This document shows, piece by piece, positions 8,967 through 19,954 of a stretch of 64,000 nt of DNA. This DNA comes from Alitta virens (lineage: Eukaryota > Annelida > Polychaeta > Phyllodocida > Nereididae): the NCBI GenBank assembly GCA_932294295.1, contig OW028581.1, positions 17,280,662 to 17,344,661 of the forward strand, written 5' to 3'. Under the pieces are notes generated by a model. That model saw only the letters and a program-made list of their open reading frames with translations. It was not told the DNA's origin and did no database searches. Both the position numbers and the translations under genes were made by a program. The stretch's first letter is position 1. Every line of letters begins with the position of its first letter.

Positions 8967-11900
8967 GGGTCATTCCATGCCAAATCAGCAAATTTTTTTA
9001 AATCTTCCTGCCTGACATAGCTACATTAGTTAGAAGGCTGGATGCAAAATTTCAGCTTGATAGCTATAACATTTTTGGGTAGAAAAATTAAAGAAGGGGA
9101 CTAAGTTTAGTCGATTTTCGCACTCGTTTTTGCAGTGGCAAATCAAATCTAGATTTTAAGAGGCTGTATCTTAATAACTATTATTGCAATGGGCTTCATA
9201 TTTGTAATCTGATATATCTGGACCCATCACTCTTACCACATAGATTTTCCAAGCTGTAAATTGAATTTGAAGGGAATTGTGGTTGCTTTAAAATGCTTGT
9301 TCATTTTACACCGTTTTCTGAAATGCCTCATTTGAAAGGCTGTAACAAAGAAAGTATCCAATGTAGAAAGCCAGTTTTTCCTCTGTGAGTTCTTTTATGT
9401 GGCTCTTATAATATTATGAACAATATACATGCCAGACATATGGTTTCCAAGGTATTCCACTGGCTGTTGGAATGAAGTTTAATGTGTGTCCACTGAAGGA
9501 TGTTCAGAACACAATGGGAACTTGGACAATGGGCTCTGGGGTGGCCAAGACAATGACTGCAGCTGACCAGGTGGGCAGTTGGTTTCTTGGACAAAGAAGC
9601 AAGTATAGTCTCAAGGGGTTTGAGAGGAAGGGCGTTTAATTATAAGCCCTTTGGCCACAAAGCCCATTGTCAACCCCTGTAATGGGAAGCCAGAAATGGC
9701 GGGAACTATTCCAACAGCCCAATTATGTAATAGGAAGAAATATTTTAAAATTAGAGAATTGTTTATTGGTTGAATGTGAAACTGTATGATTTTGTGATTG
9801 GATGTGGCCTTTGGCCAATGGAAAGAAAGAGGAGTGACTGGGGAAAAATCACTGCCCATAAATAAGAAATAAAGTGGAGGAAGTGGAGGATCTTGCATCT
9901 ATGATTTGAGAAAGAGAGACCAGTCAAACACTTTACCTTTGACTTTGTCTTACTTACTTGGAGAGAAGAAATCTATACTTTTACAATATACTGAATTGTG
10001 GACTATGCTGAGTTTTCACCTAAGTATTTAAACTTGGAGATGGTGATGAAACTTACAGTTTGATTGAACAATCTATAGATTCTTCAGTAAGAATTACTGA
10101 AATAGCATAAAAATTTAAATATTTCAATGGTGTGAATGTCTGAGTGTGAATATAAGAAACCTCAGAAACCAGTTATCTGTTATTATGTGCCTTAGTCTTA
10201 GTTTACATTGCAAAATTGCATTAATTTGCATTAATTGCATTAATTGTACCATTATTCTCTAAACTGCTGGAACAACTGATGTATAACAGAAAATTGTCTT
10301 TTCTCAATCATAATGAGTATTTTAAAATAAGTAAATCTGGCTTCAGAGAGAAACACAACACCAATAAGGGGTCAGTCCATATGAATTCACCGAAATTCAG
10401 ACAAACTTCCCAGGTCACCATCTCAAAAAATTCTGCAAAAAGGACCAGTTGTAGGACTATATAGTTAATGGAAAAATCCAGGTCATCATTAACCATGCAT
10501 TTCCTTTTTCCCCAATACCTTTAGTTTGTAACATTTGATGATTATGTAATCAAAATGGCATCATAAATGTTAAAGTATGTTTACCAAATGAATAGATAAA
10601 TTTAACTGTTCAAATCTTTGTGCAAATATTAAGAAATAGCAAAAAACTATTATTTTCTTTAATGTATAAAGATCCATTTTTTAAAAATTCAGATAAAAAA
10701 TGACGGGATCAGACCACCACAATGATATTTTATCCAGAGGTCCACTAGATGTGTGTGATATTGGGAAAAAAATATGGAAGTGATGGTGAACTCTCTTGTT
10801 AATCAAAATTACATTAGAATAAAGGGCTTTTTTCACAATCATATATTATTTGTCTTTTTAAAACTTCTCTGGCTTCCATCTTTTTGCAGTTAAGGTGGTT
10901 TGGCCATTCAGATAGGTGCAAGTGGACCATAAGAAGCAAGAAAATAAATATGAGCTCTTATTCTTGCATAGATTCCACACAGCCCTGCAAAAATAAAGTC
11001 TCGTTTTGCAACATTTCCCATTTTCACCCTTTTTTCAGAGCATTAAAGTTTGAAAAATATACCCAATAGCCCTGATGTAACAGAATGCACGGTTTCAAAA
11101 TAACCTCTTTACTCTAGGTACAAAATTTCATGCCTACATTATGAACAATAAGAGAGATATGGACGTCTTAACTTGGAAATGCATGCCGCTGTGCTTTTCC
11201 ACAAAATAATAATAAAATTTCAAATTGCTGTATCTTCTAAACCATTGACACTGTAGACCTGAAATCTTGGATTTTTCCATTAATTATATAGACCTACAAA
11301 TGGTATTTTTTTTATTTTTTTTGAGATTTTGAGATGGTGACATGGGGAGCATTCAGTGAAATCATAAGGATTGGCCCTAAGGCACTTCTCATGCTAATGG
11401 ACCATATATATAATGTTCAAATAAAGGTTAAGATAATAGCTTTATCTATTTTACAAATTAATGCTGCTTTATTAATGAAAATTTAATAAATTTATGCTTT
11501 TTTGTGTATTAAGTTATTTTCAGTTGTAAACATTATTCTTTAAAAAGTATATATATATATATATATATATGGAGTTCATGGACTATGAATAAGATATCCC
11601 CATTTGAAATTCTTGTTAAAAAATTGTGTGTTTTTGTCTGATTTCTCACTCATATTTCTTGGAAACTATATGTCTCTCATGTGTGTTATTCATGATACTT
11701 ATAAAGCTGATACAGCAGAACAGCCAAGAAGAATGTTCGACCTCTTTATCGATTGTTGTTGATGTTATAGCCATAACAAAAAAAATCAAAAACCTAATTC
11801 AAACAGCCATAATATTACGGAAAAATAATTTGTGCCATCCAAATTACACAGATCCAAGTGCACTAGTACCAAATACTTGGAATGCAATATTTCAAATTCA

Positions 11901-13039
11901 TATCTGTAATGGTTGGTGATATTTGAACATTTAATAATTGGATTTTATTTCACGATTTCTAAGACGACCATAAAAACAGCACCTGATTAATATTGCTTCC
12001 TCCTTTCATTTTTCTAGCAAAACTACTGATTTAAATTGTGTACATTTCCTTGATATTAAGGTAAAATGGTCTTAGAATTTTTAGATGAATCAGAGGGGAT
12101 AAGGCGGGAAATCGAAAGACCCTGATTATTTTTTTATTGGAATTATGAAATAGCCAGTTTCAATCGACCGCAGATTAAAATTTTAAAGCATGCCATAACA
12201 GGCCCTTATTTACATGTAATCACAAAATTAACAGCAGAAATGAACTTACCATGCTCAAATTGACAGAAATTGATGTATCACACTAGGGTTTAGCTCTGAT
12301 ATTTCAATAGTTGAAATTTCAGCAGTTTTGTTAAAATTTTCGCTAATAAGGTAATTTAAAAAAATTTATAACTAGATATTTACTTCTTTCTCCACCTTGA
12401 AATTTATAGAAAACATTACCAAAATCTCACTCTTCAACATGGTTTTGGTTTCAAGTTGGTGGATGGTGGCATACCTTGGCAATATGACGGTAAACTTGGG
12501 GAAAATTGTGATTTTCTGTAGTTTTGCAATGGTTTTTCTTGGAAACCACATGTCTGGCATGTATATTGTTCATAATACTATAAGAGCCCACATAAAAGAA
12601 CTCATAGAGGAAAAACTGGCCTTTTACATTGAATATTTTATTTTGTTACAGCCTTTCAAATTTGGCATTTCAGAAAACGGCGTAAAATGAACAAGCATTT
12701 TAAAGCAACCCTTCAAATTCAATTTACAACTTGGAAAATGCATGAGGTAAGAGTGATGGGTCTAGATATACCAGATTCCAAATATGAAGCCCATTGCATT
12801 AATAGTTCTCAAGATACAGCCTCTTAAAATCTAGATTTCATATGACACTGCAAAAACGAGTGCGAAAATCGACTAAACTTAGTCCCCCTCTTTAATTTTT
12901 CTACCCAAAAATTTTAAAGCTATCAAGCTGAAATTTTGCATCCCGTCTATTAACTAATGTAGCTAAGTTGAACATTTTTTTCAAGAAAATTTGAGATAGT
13001 CAGGCAAGAAGCATTTGTTGAATTGGCATGGAATGACCC
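8967..13039. mobile_element. 4.07-kb transposon with about 490-bp terminal inverted repeats
   Basis: The element starts GGGTCATTCCATGCC at 8967 and ends with its complement GGCATGGAATGACCC at 13039. The arms (about 8967-9452 and 12537-13039) pair over almost 490 bp with scattered mismatches. TATT flanks both sides (8963-8966 and 13040-13043), a 4-bp target duplication. No transposase-like frame lies between the arms, so the element is non-autonomous. It interrupts the Harbinger-type element whose left end is at about 8578 and whose transposase begins just past 13043. A third partial copy of the arm's inner edge occurs at about 11655-11705. The superfamily is not identified. Confidence 0.8.
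10369..11377. mobile_element. Nested 1.0-kb inverted-repeat element
   Basis: It begins GGGTCAGTCCATATG at 10369 and ends with an inverted counterpart (reading GGGCCAATCCTTATG from 11377). The arms pair imperfectly for 120 bp or more. TAAG flanks both ends (10365-10368 and 11378-11381), a 4-bp target duplication. The termini resemble those of the enclosing 8967-13039 element, so the two probably use the same transposase. No coding sequence seen inside. Confidence 0.65.
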
Positions 13040-13128
13040 TATTTAAACTGCCTGCGGCCCACTGTCCATCATTCCGCTTTGGACTACCATACAGGAAAGG
13101 TGTTGATGCTACTACAGAAGAATTGGAT

Positions 13129-14487
13129 ATGTCTTTATCACACAACGACAGGGTGGAATTGGATGTAAAGTTCCTAGACATGCAAGTCCAGCTACTTATT
13201 GCTGCAAAGGATATACTGCTGCAAGAAGAACAGAAACTGCAAGACAAAGCAGAGAGGGCCAGAACAACAAGTGAAGATGACTTATTTCAAAATGCTGGTG
13301 CTGCACGAAGAAGAAGAAGAAGAAGAAGGCGAATGTGGGTGCGACTGTGGCTTCTAAGAAGACCTCTTTATGAGCAGTATGAAAAACTTATATCTGAATT
13401 GACTGCAGAAGATGTGGGTGGCTTCAAGAATTTCATGAGAATGGAGCCTGACTTATTTCATGAAGTTCTTGCCAGAGTGGGACCTAGGATTACAAAGCAG
13501 GATACCTTTTGGAGGAGGGCCCTTGAACCTGGATTGAAACTGGCTATTACCTTGCGCTACCTGGGTACGGGCAACAGCTACATGTCTCTTCAATATGGAT
13601 TTAGGGTAGCCTTCAATACCATTTCTATCCTTGTCATCAAAGTCTGCCAGGCCATCATAGACGAGTACTCAGCAGAAGTGATGCGTTGTCCTGTAACCCC
13701 AGAAGCCTGGAAAGAAGTGGCCAGTGGATTCTACAACAGATGTAACTTCCCCCACTGTGTCGGAGCCATTGAAGGGAAGCACGTTGCCATCAGATGTCCA
13801 AGGAAGTCTGGATCCCTTTTCTACAACTACAAGGAATTTTTCTCTGTTGTCCTACTGGCTTTAGTTAATACTGAATACAAGTTCCTCTATGTTGACATTG
13901 GTGCCAGTGGATCAGGCTCAGATGCTGGAGTGTTTAGTCAGTCAGAATTGAAGGAAGCGCTAGAAAGTGGGAACATTGGATTACCTAAACCAGATAACCT
14001 GCCTAATGATGACCAACCAGTGCCTTACTTCATAGTTGGGGATGATGCTTTTGGACTGCAGACTTGGATGATGAAGCCTCTGCCTCACAGGAACATGACC
14101 ATGGAAGACCGAATCTTCAACTACAGACTTTCTAGAGCTAGACGGGTGGTAGAGAATGCCTTTGGACTTTTGGCTGCTAGGTTCAGGTGTCTCCTCACAA
14201 CAATGCCTCAAAGTGCTGAAAGAGTGTGCACCATAACTCTTGCTTGCTGTGTGTTGCACAACCTATTGAGGCTCAAGTATCCAACTGAAGGTAATGCTGT
14301 GGACCAGGAAACTGCAGACACCCATGAGATCATTCCAGGTGCATTGAGGGAGAATGCCAATCTACCAGACATGGGAGATGTGTACCGAGGCAACAGCAAT
14401 GGAGCAGCCAAGGAAATGCGGCAATACTTGGTCAAGTACTTCAACTCAGAAGCTAGGAGTGTACCATGGCAAAAAGACAAGATTTGA
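13129..14487 (+). CDS. PIF/Harbinger transposase (HARBI1-like DDE nuclease)
   Basis: A 452-residue frame from the first ATG after the foldback insertion; the frame stays open further upstream but enters that element's terminal repeat, so the native N-terminus is uncertain. An Arg-rich run (about residues 60-70) precedes the nuclease. The DDE_Tnp_4 landmarks follow in order: CVGAIEGKHVAIRCP, then YVDIGASGSGSDAGVF, then FIVGDDAFGLQTWMMKP, then RARRVVENAFGLLAARF and a Cys-rich helix CCVLHNLLR. The catalytic Asp (GDDAF) and Glu (VENAFG) are present, but the first catalytic Asp, usually GA(I/L)DG, reads Glu here. No stop or frameshift occurs. It is convergent with a minus-strand second gene, the usual PIF/Harbinger arrangement. 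Confidence 0.85.
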   Translation: MSLSHNDRVELDVKFLDMQVQLLIAAKDILLQEEQKLQDKAERARTTSEDDLFQNAGAARRRRRRRRRMWVRLWLLRRPLYEQYEKLISELTAEDVGGFKNFMRMEPDLFHEVLARVGPRITKQDTFWRRALEPGLKLAITLRYLGTGNSYMSLQYGFRVAFNTISILVIKVCQAIIDEYSAEVMRCPVTPEAWKEVASGFYNRCNFPHCVGAIEGKHVAIRCPRKSGSLFYNYKEFFSVVLLALVNTEYKFLYVDIGASGSGSDAGVFSQSELKEALESGNIGLPKPDNLPNDDQPVPYFIVGDDAFGLQTWMMKPLPHRNMTMEDRIFNYRLSRARRVVENAFGLLAARFRCLLTTMPQSAERVCTITLACCVLHNLLRLKYPTEGNAVDQETADTHEIIPGALRENANLPDMGDVYRGNSNGAAKEMRQYLVKYFNSEARSVPWQKDKI

Positions 14488-14899
14488 AAACAACACGAAT
14501 GATGATTGTTACAAAACCTCAGACATCTGCAGCACACAAGTGCAAAAAATACACAACATTTATTATTGTCATGCAAACGTATGCAATACAGTTTACATGT
14601 TAAACAAAACTTGCACAAGTGTATAAATACAATAACCTCTGTAACTTTAATAAATGTAAAAACTTGCTTTTAAAAGTTCATTGTTATTTTGCAGGTGAAA
14701 ATAAATCTGTTGTGGTATTTGGAGGTGTGGGCACAGAAAAGGAGAAGTTATGGTCATCACCACCAACCATCCCCCCCCCCCACACTAGTGTTCAGCAAGT
14801 AGCTGGTAAGAGAAATATCCTGAGGCATGCTACAATCAAGTGCAGAAAAGGAAGGACGACCGTGCGTAGGAGTTGCAGTCAACCATGCCTGACTTATGA

Positions 14900-15883
14900 T
14901 CATCGAAGATGATGCAGTCGCCACAGGAGGAGTGGGGATCGGTGCAGACACAGGCGAAGGGGCAGACGACAGGTGCACCTGCTGCGAAGGGCTGGAAGAA
15001 TGAGCAAACATCTACACAGCAGGGCTGGAAGAATGAGCAAACACCTGCGCAGCTGGGCTGGAAGAATGAGCGAACATCTGCGAAGGGACAGACGAACTGA
15101 CTGTAGTACCAGGAGTAGGGAGGACGAACTGCTGCTGAGCATGAACGGATGATACTGCTGTTGCTGTTGCTCCTGCAACTGGCGCTTGCGACGATACACC
15201 TGCTTAAACTGCATGAGGTGCTGCAACGCTCGGGCCTGGTAATCCGACCAAGTGTCCGTGTCCATCTGCATGACCTCGCGGAATATCATGTCTGTAAAAA
15301 ACCTCTTCGACAAGCTGGCTGAGTCATTTGGCATCATCTTGGTCTGCATATCCCGCTGGAGATTGGTGGCTTTTTAAATCAGCTGGAAATAGGAAAGAAC
15401 ACAACATTAGAGTAAGTCACATGGCAACTGCAACAGCATGTGCATTATTATTGACAATGTAATGAAAAAGACACATCACCATACAGTGAACACTGGAAGT
15501 GCCAAGAAACAAAGCTACCACTTTCTACTATGGAAAAGCTACAACTTTAAATTGCAAGATTACAATTACATTATCCTGATTATCATGATAACTGAGGTAG
15601 TATACTTACTTGAGTGACAGCTTGTGTAGTATATCCACCTCCACTTCTTGCAAGGGTGGATGCATCACAGTCCTGCTCATGATGACGAAGCTCGTGCTGA
15701 CGTCTGGACGTCTTCTTGCTTGGAGGAGGGGCCACCTTCTTGGTCCTGCTGCTGCTGCTGCTGCTGTAAGGCCCACCCTTGGACCTGCTGGTATCTGAAT
15801 CCCTGGCATCATCCGATGTATCCACAATGACCTCAGCATCAGTAGTGTCATCATCGTCACTGGTACCTCAGTTGCTGGTGGAC
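14900..15883 (-). pseudogene. Probable second gene of the Harbinger element (DNA-binding partner), decayed
   Basis: Minus-strand coding-like segments lie tail to tail with the transposase. The upstream part (about 15883-15611) is Ser/Asp/Lys-rich and ends at a donor-like CAA|GTAAGT. After an intron, 15330-14900 reads KRFFTDMIFREVMQMDTD and RALQHLMQFKQVYRRKRQ, then a Gln and a Ser/Leu run. PIF/Harbinger elements normally carry a Myb/SANT- or MADF-type partner that binds DNA and brings the transposase to the nucleus; the terminal helix resembles the C-terminal interaction region of such proteins. An in-frame TGA near 15868 and the low-complexity ending argue for decay. No complete DNA-binding domain was seen. 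Confidence 0.4.
15050..15130. repeat. Short direct repeats in the Harbinger second gene
   Basis: GGCTGGAAGAATGAG recurs three times between about 14990 and 15075 with similar spacers (about 36 bp), and related pieces continue to about 15110. It is a small minisatellite inside degenerate coding sequence. Confidence 0.5.
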
Positions 15884-16014
15884 CCGCTTTTCTTCCTTTT
15901 CCCAGCATCAACCCTCTTGATGTGCCTTTCCAGATAGCCAAAATTTTCCATGATCCAGTTGTCCCGGTCTGTGAGGATTCTGATTGCGCAGTGACGAATC
16001 GACCTGCTACCGGT

Positions 16015-16262
16015 GAATGCATGAACGAAGCGAATGTGAATTTGAAAATGCTCTTGAAAAGGATGTTTTCAGTGGCTTTTTCAGTAAAATCTGCGTGCAA
16101 GTAGTAACAGAGCAGTACTCCTGTATATAACATCGAAATAAGGTATGCTAATGTGTTTATTGAGAAAATTGTGTCATAAATTTCAGCTTCCACGAATTCC
16201 TATAAAAGTCGTTCCGACCCTACATCTCATTTATTGCAATGTAGGTCGGTTCTAGCTAATTT
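16015..16262. repeat. Dispersed repeat, copy 1 (second copy at 53.2-53.4 kb)
   Basis: About 240 bp matches 53170-53440 in the same orientation with moderate divergence. Shared landmarks are GTGAATTTGAAAA, CTTTTGAAAAGGAT or similar, GTACTCCTGT, GAAATAAGGTATGCT and a closing palindrome built from CCGACCCTACAT and ATGTAGGTCGG. Both copies lie in or beside PIF/Harbinger-like elements. Confidence 0.65.
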
Positions 16263-16455
16263 CATTTGTGACAACTGAATTTATTCTTTTGATTATTGTG
16301 TTGACAGTCGCTTTTTTTTCTTCTTTTTTCAAAAATATGTACACAAGTATATATATCTCTATCAATATCAAATTATATTTTACGTGTTTTCTAATTTCTC
16401 AATTATTTAGTGTGTCTGGATGTCGTCCTTCTATTAGTTTTATCTGTGTATGTCT

Positions 16456-16457
<2 letters not shown>

Positions 16458-16513
<56 letters not shown>

Positions 16514-16552
16514 AGTATATATATCTGTATATATATATATATATATATATTG
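16458..16552. repeat. (AT)n microsatellite
   Basis: About 48 bp of pure AT dinucleotides, a short interruption, then another run to about 16550. The Tyr/Ile-repeat open frames here are artefacts of the repeat. Confidence 0.95.
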
Positions 16553-16568
16553 ATATTTTCCATTTTTT

Positions 16569-16890
16569 AAATTTATTTATACATTATAAAAATACTTATT
16601 TTTTTTGGTTTCCAACTTTATGCATGTATATGAATTTATGAGCTTTATGTATTAGTTTTATATTTATAATTTCCCTACCTTTAACTGTTATTGTGGTCTA
16701 ATGAACATGAATAGTCTTTCAATACTCTTTTTTAATTTATTTATTCATTATAATAATACATTTTTCTTTTGGTTTCCAACTTTATGCATGTATATGAATT
16801 ATGACTTTATGTATTATTAGTTTAATATTTATAATTTCCCTATCTTTAACTGTTATTGTGGTCAAATGAACATGAATAGTCTTTCAATAC
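16569..16890. repeat. Tandem duplication of about 160 bp
   Basis: 16569-16733 and 16734-16890 are head-to-tail copies with roughly 90 percent identity by eye; both contain GGTTTCCAACTTTATGCATG, TTTATAATTTCCCTA and GAACATGAATAGTCTTTCAA. Confidence 0.85.
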
Positions 16891-17019
16891 TGTGAATGAA
16901 TATTTATGGGATATACACTGCTATAGTGTCAGCCAGATGAAATGGTTTGAATATGGGGTTGGACCATCAAATTTGTTCTTGCCGTGCATAAATGATGAAA
17001 CAGATTATAGAATTAATAA

Positions 17020-17185
17020 AAAAAAAAGAAATATGATAAGTGACCAGCTGTCGAAAGAAAATTACAGGCCCCTCAGTGTTCTCACCTCAACTTCCTAAAC
17101 TTCCAAACTATTTGAAGGAATAATGTGTGACCAAATACTAGACTTTATCTCCATATCCCTATCAACAGATCTCTCAGCAGGCTGA
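17020..17185 (+). pseudogene. LINE reverse transcriptase fragment (CR1/L2-like)
   Basis: KENYRPLSVL and, after a stop or frame change, LFEGIMCDQILDFIS match the conserved start of non-LTR reverse transcriptase (usually NYRPISVLP..SKIFE). Only about 50 residues remain and the frame is interrupted; nothing further of the element is recognised. Confidence 0.55.
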
Positions 17186-18540
17186 TAGTCAGTTTCTATA
17201 TGTTTCATAGACAATAGAGTTGAAAAGTTATCAGTCTAGGAAACATTCATATGTTATTCATTTTTTCTGACTTACCAGCTACTGCATAAGCACTGGTGCC
17301 AGCCAGCCCATTGATGATTATTTTCAAAGCCAGCCAGCCAATTCAATTTACCCAGCTAGCAACTTTCTTAGCCAGCTGACATTTCTTAGCATTTCTTCCC
17401 AGCCGACCAACTAAGTCTACCACCCAGCTGTAAATTTTCCCCCAACTTTTCCGGCTGGTATTGTTATGTTAGGCCAGAGAGGCCTAATAATAGCAAAAAT
17501 TGAGGCAGGATGATTCAGGCTAGTGATTGTCTGCATATTTTGTTATTATTTTTACAGAAGTCTGTTTATGACTGAAAGTGGTAAATAAATAGATCTAGAC
17601 ATTATTTTGTAAAATCACAGCATTTTTTCCTTATGTATTTCTACTTTTGAATGTCAATAAATGCTAGATAATAAAGCCAGGTGAGAGGAAGGAGGGGGGG
17701 GGGGGGGGGTAAAGCTGTTTGTAAATCAGAAACCCATTGCAATGACAATCACAGATAATAACTGTACAAGAACTCACCAGATGGCGACATCAGCCAGCCA
17801 GATGTGAGACTGAAGCAAGAAGTCTCCAAATGGTGCATAAATGGGAAAGGGCAGGGGTTGGCCCACGGGGAGGGGGGGGGGGGGTTAAAAAATTATTTAT
17901 TATCTGAAAAAGTCCAATATCTTTTTTCTTTTCAAAGCAATCGGCTCATTTAGTATCTGCACCAAAGATCAATGTTACCTCTTGGGGTGCTCATTCTCTA
18001 TCATTCAGGAGAGAGGGGTGGTTGACCATTGCAACACCGCCCCCCCCCCCCCCCCCATTTGCAAACTGCAAACCACTCATCAGTTGCATACAATTTCATT
18101 ATTTAGCTCATTGTAACTTTCTCAACTGAATCTGCAATCCCTCCCATGAGGATCTATCTGCCTCTGAATCATTGTTGTCACTGCAATAAATGTTTTTGTG
18201 TAATGTTATGTAATTGGGTTTAGTTTCTGCTATCCTCAATGTGCTCAGCAGACATTACAAATTACACCATTTGCAGGCCTGTTCAAGCTTGAGCTATTAA
18301 AATGAAACAAACAAATCACACAATTACAACCACAACTTATTCCCAATTGATTGCACCATTTAGATGAATAGTTAAGTTCTTGAAATTGTTGGTGGGGGCT
18401 GTGTATACACATAAAATTGTCTGATTATATACCGTTACGAAATAATAACCGGAGTAAACAGTATGGTAAAAGCCTGTCATTAATTATTTCATTTGTGTCA
18501 CATTTAATAAGTTGCAACTTGCAATGTCAAAAAAACTTTA

Positions 18541-18582
18541 TTCGAATTGGTGGATGCCTTAACCATTACGCCACCCAGCTGA
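18541..18582 (-). repeat. tRNA-like SINE remnant
   Basis: The minus strand reads TGGCGTAATGGTTAAGGC, an A-box-like motif of tRNA-derived SINEs, and shortly after AATTCGAAT resembling a B-box core. The spacing is far too short for a tRNA gene, so this is at most a degraded fragment. Confidence 0.3.
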
Positions 18583-19736
18583 TTGTAGATAGATACTACT
18601 GGCTTGTGATGTTATTTTTAAAAATAAAAATTACTTTCTGGGGTCGGGTCAGGATATTGTAAGTTTTGGCTGTTCCATGATATTTCAAATATTCTTACAA
18701 AAAATAACAGGTATACACTTATTTCACATAGATTTTTGTTTCACTTGCGTCCATCCAAAATTTTGATATCAACCAAGATATTGTTTGTTCTTGGCCAATG
18801 ATTGAATACATCCAACAATGTTGTTGGTTAGTTTATTAAAAAAAAAAAACTCTAATATCTCACTCCACCCAAACATAATACCGGGAAGATGTGAGTACCT
18901 GTGGATAGATAGCCAACTGAAGAATTTGAGCTCACCGTGAGCTAACATGAAACTCACTGAGAGGTCATACTATATATATAATTTGTATTTGACTTCTCAA
19001 TGTCATCATTGACATATGTGTCCAGGGACAAGCAATAAAAGGAATAAAATATGTACAGAAGATAAATAGATAATTAAAAGTGAAAATGTATTTGATATAA
19101 TAAGTTAAAATAAACGTTCCAGCCACCATCTATACTCAGTCTACTGCAGAATTGTTAATACATACAGTTAAACAACATTGTTGTGTTTTATGAATGAAGT
19201 ATAACTCTTAACACAGAGTATTGCTTGGCTTAGAAAGGGTGGCTTTTAATCCAACATATATGCAATGTATGTAATGTAAATGGTACATGTATCAAAACCA
19301 GCTACAGCTGGTAAACTGACTAAAACTCTAGATCACACAAGTATATCAAGGCCCCTTTTTCCAGGGGTCATTTTGCTATTGGTTCTTTCTACTCCAGTGC
19401 ACATATACATGGCCTGTTATAATTGGGTTGTGCCTTGGGGTGGACATTGGTCACTGCCCCTTTTTTTAAGTTTCAGACTTTAACTACCTTAATACAGCGT
19501 CCTTAAAGTTCTTATTAATGGCCAGCTCAGGGGGATGAACCAGGCCTGAGGGCGAGCGTGACAGCTTTTTAGTGTCACGCTGCAGGGCGATTGTTATTGT
19601 ATGATTGTATGCAAAATTGTGATTTTTGTGAAATTGTATGAATCTCGTTATTTTATGTCGTCCTGATCGTCGTCGCACAAGCCTATTACATGTATTAGTT
19701 GAATATGGGGGCATATTCCCAGTAAGAAGGGGGTAA

Positions 19737-19954
19737 TGTGATGACCCCAGGTCACTGACCTTACTAGGTCAGTGACCGACTTTGACGCGCACTGGGTGAC
19801 CCGGACCACGTGACCACGGGGTCTTGGCGGGGGAATACACCCAGACCGCGTCAGTAGCTGAAGAAGCAGAGGATAGGCAGGCTGTGCGGCAGGGCAGGGC
19901 AAATAAACTTAAAACTGGAATATTAACGCTTTGTCTTTCTTGGGGAACCTTACA
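19737..19954 (+). mobile_element. Probable 3' LTR of a second, truncated retrotransposon
   Basis: A 218-bp stretch begins TGTGATGACC and ends CTTACA, directly after a polypurine tract (AGTAAGAAGGGGG then TAA), the layout of a 3' LTR. AATAAA lies at about 19900 inside it. The tract resembles the one before the 3' LTR at 27482. Upstream sequence shows no recognisable pol, and flanking duplications cannot be tested because the 5' end is missing. Confidence 0.5.

Larger units (their letters stand above)
16891..19736. other. Repeat-rich intergenic or intronic region
   Basis: Apart from the LINE scrap at 17020 I see CCAGCCAGC-rich low complexity (about 17285-17420), a poly-G run at 17693-17710, another at 17871-17883, and a poly-C run at about 18037-18056. 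From about 19480 to 19736 lies DNA that probably belongs to the LTR element ending at 19954. No credible exon found. Confidence 0.4.

Noticed and set aside
8535..9020. Long overlapping open frames on both strands (about 160 and 130 codons)
   Set aside because: They arise from repeated ACACGG motifs of a transposon end and run into a terminal inverted repeat; no domain is seen.
16268..16641. Tyr/Ile-rich membrane-protein-like frames
   Set aside because: Translation of an (AT)n microsatellite.
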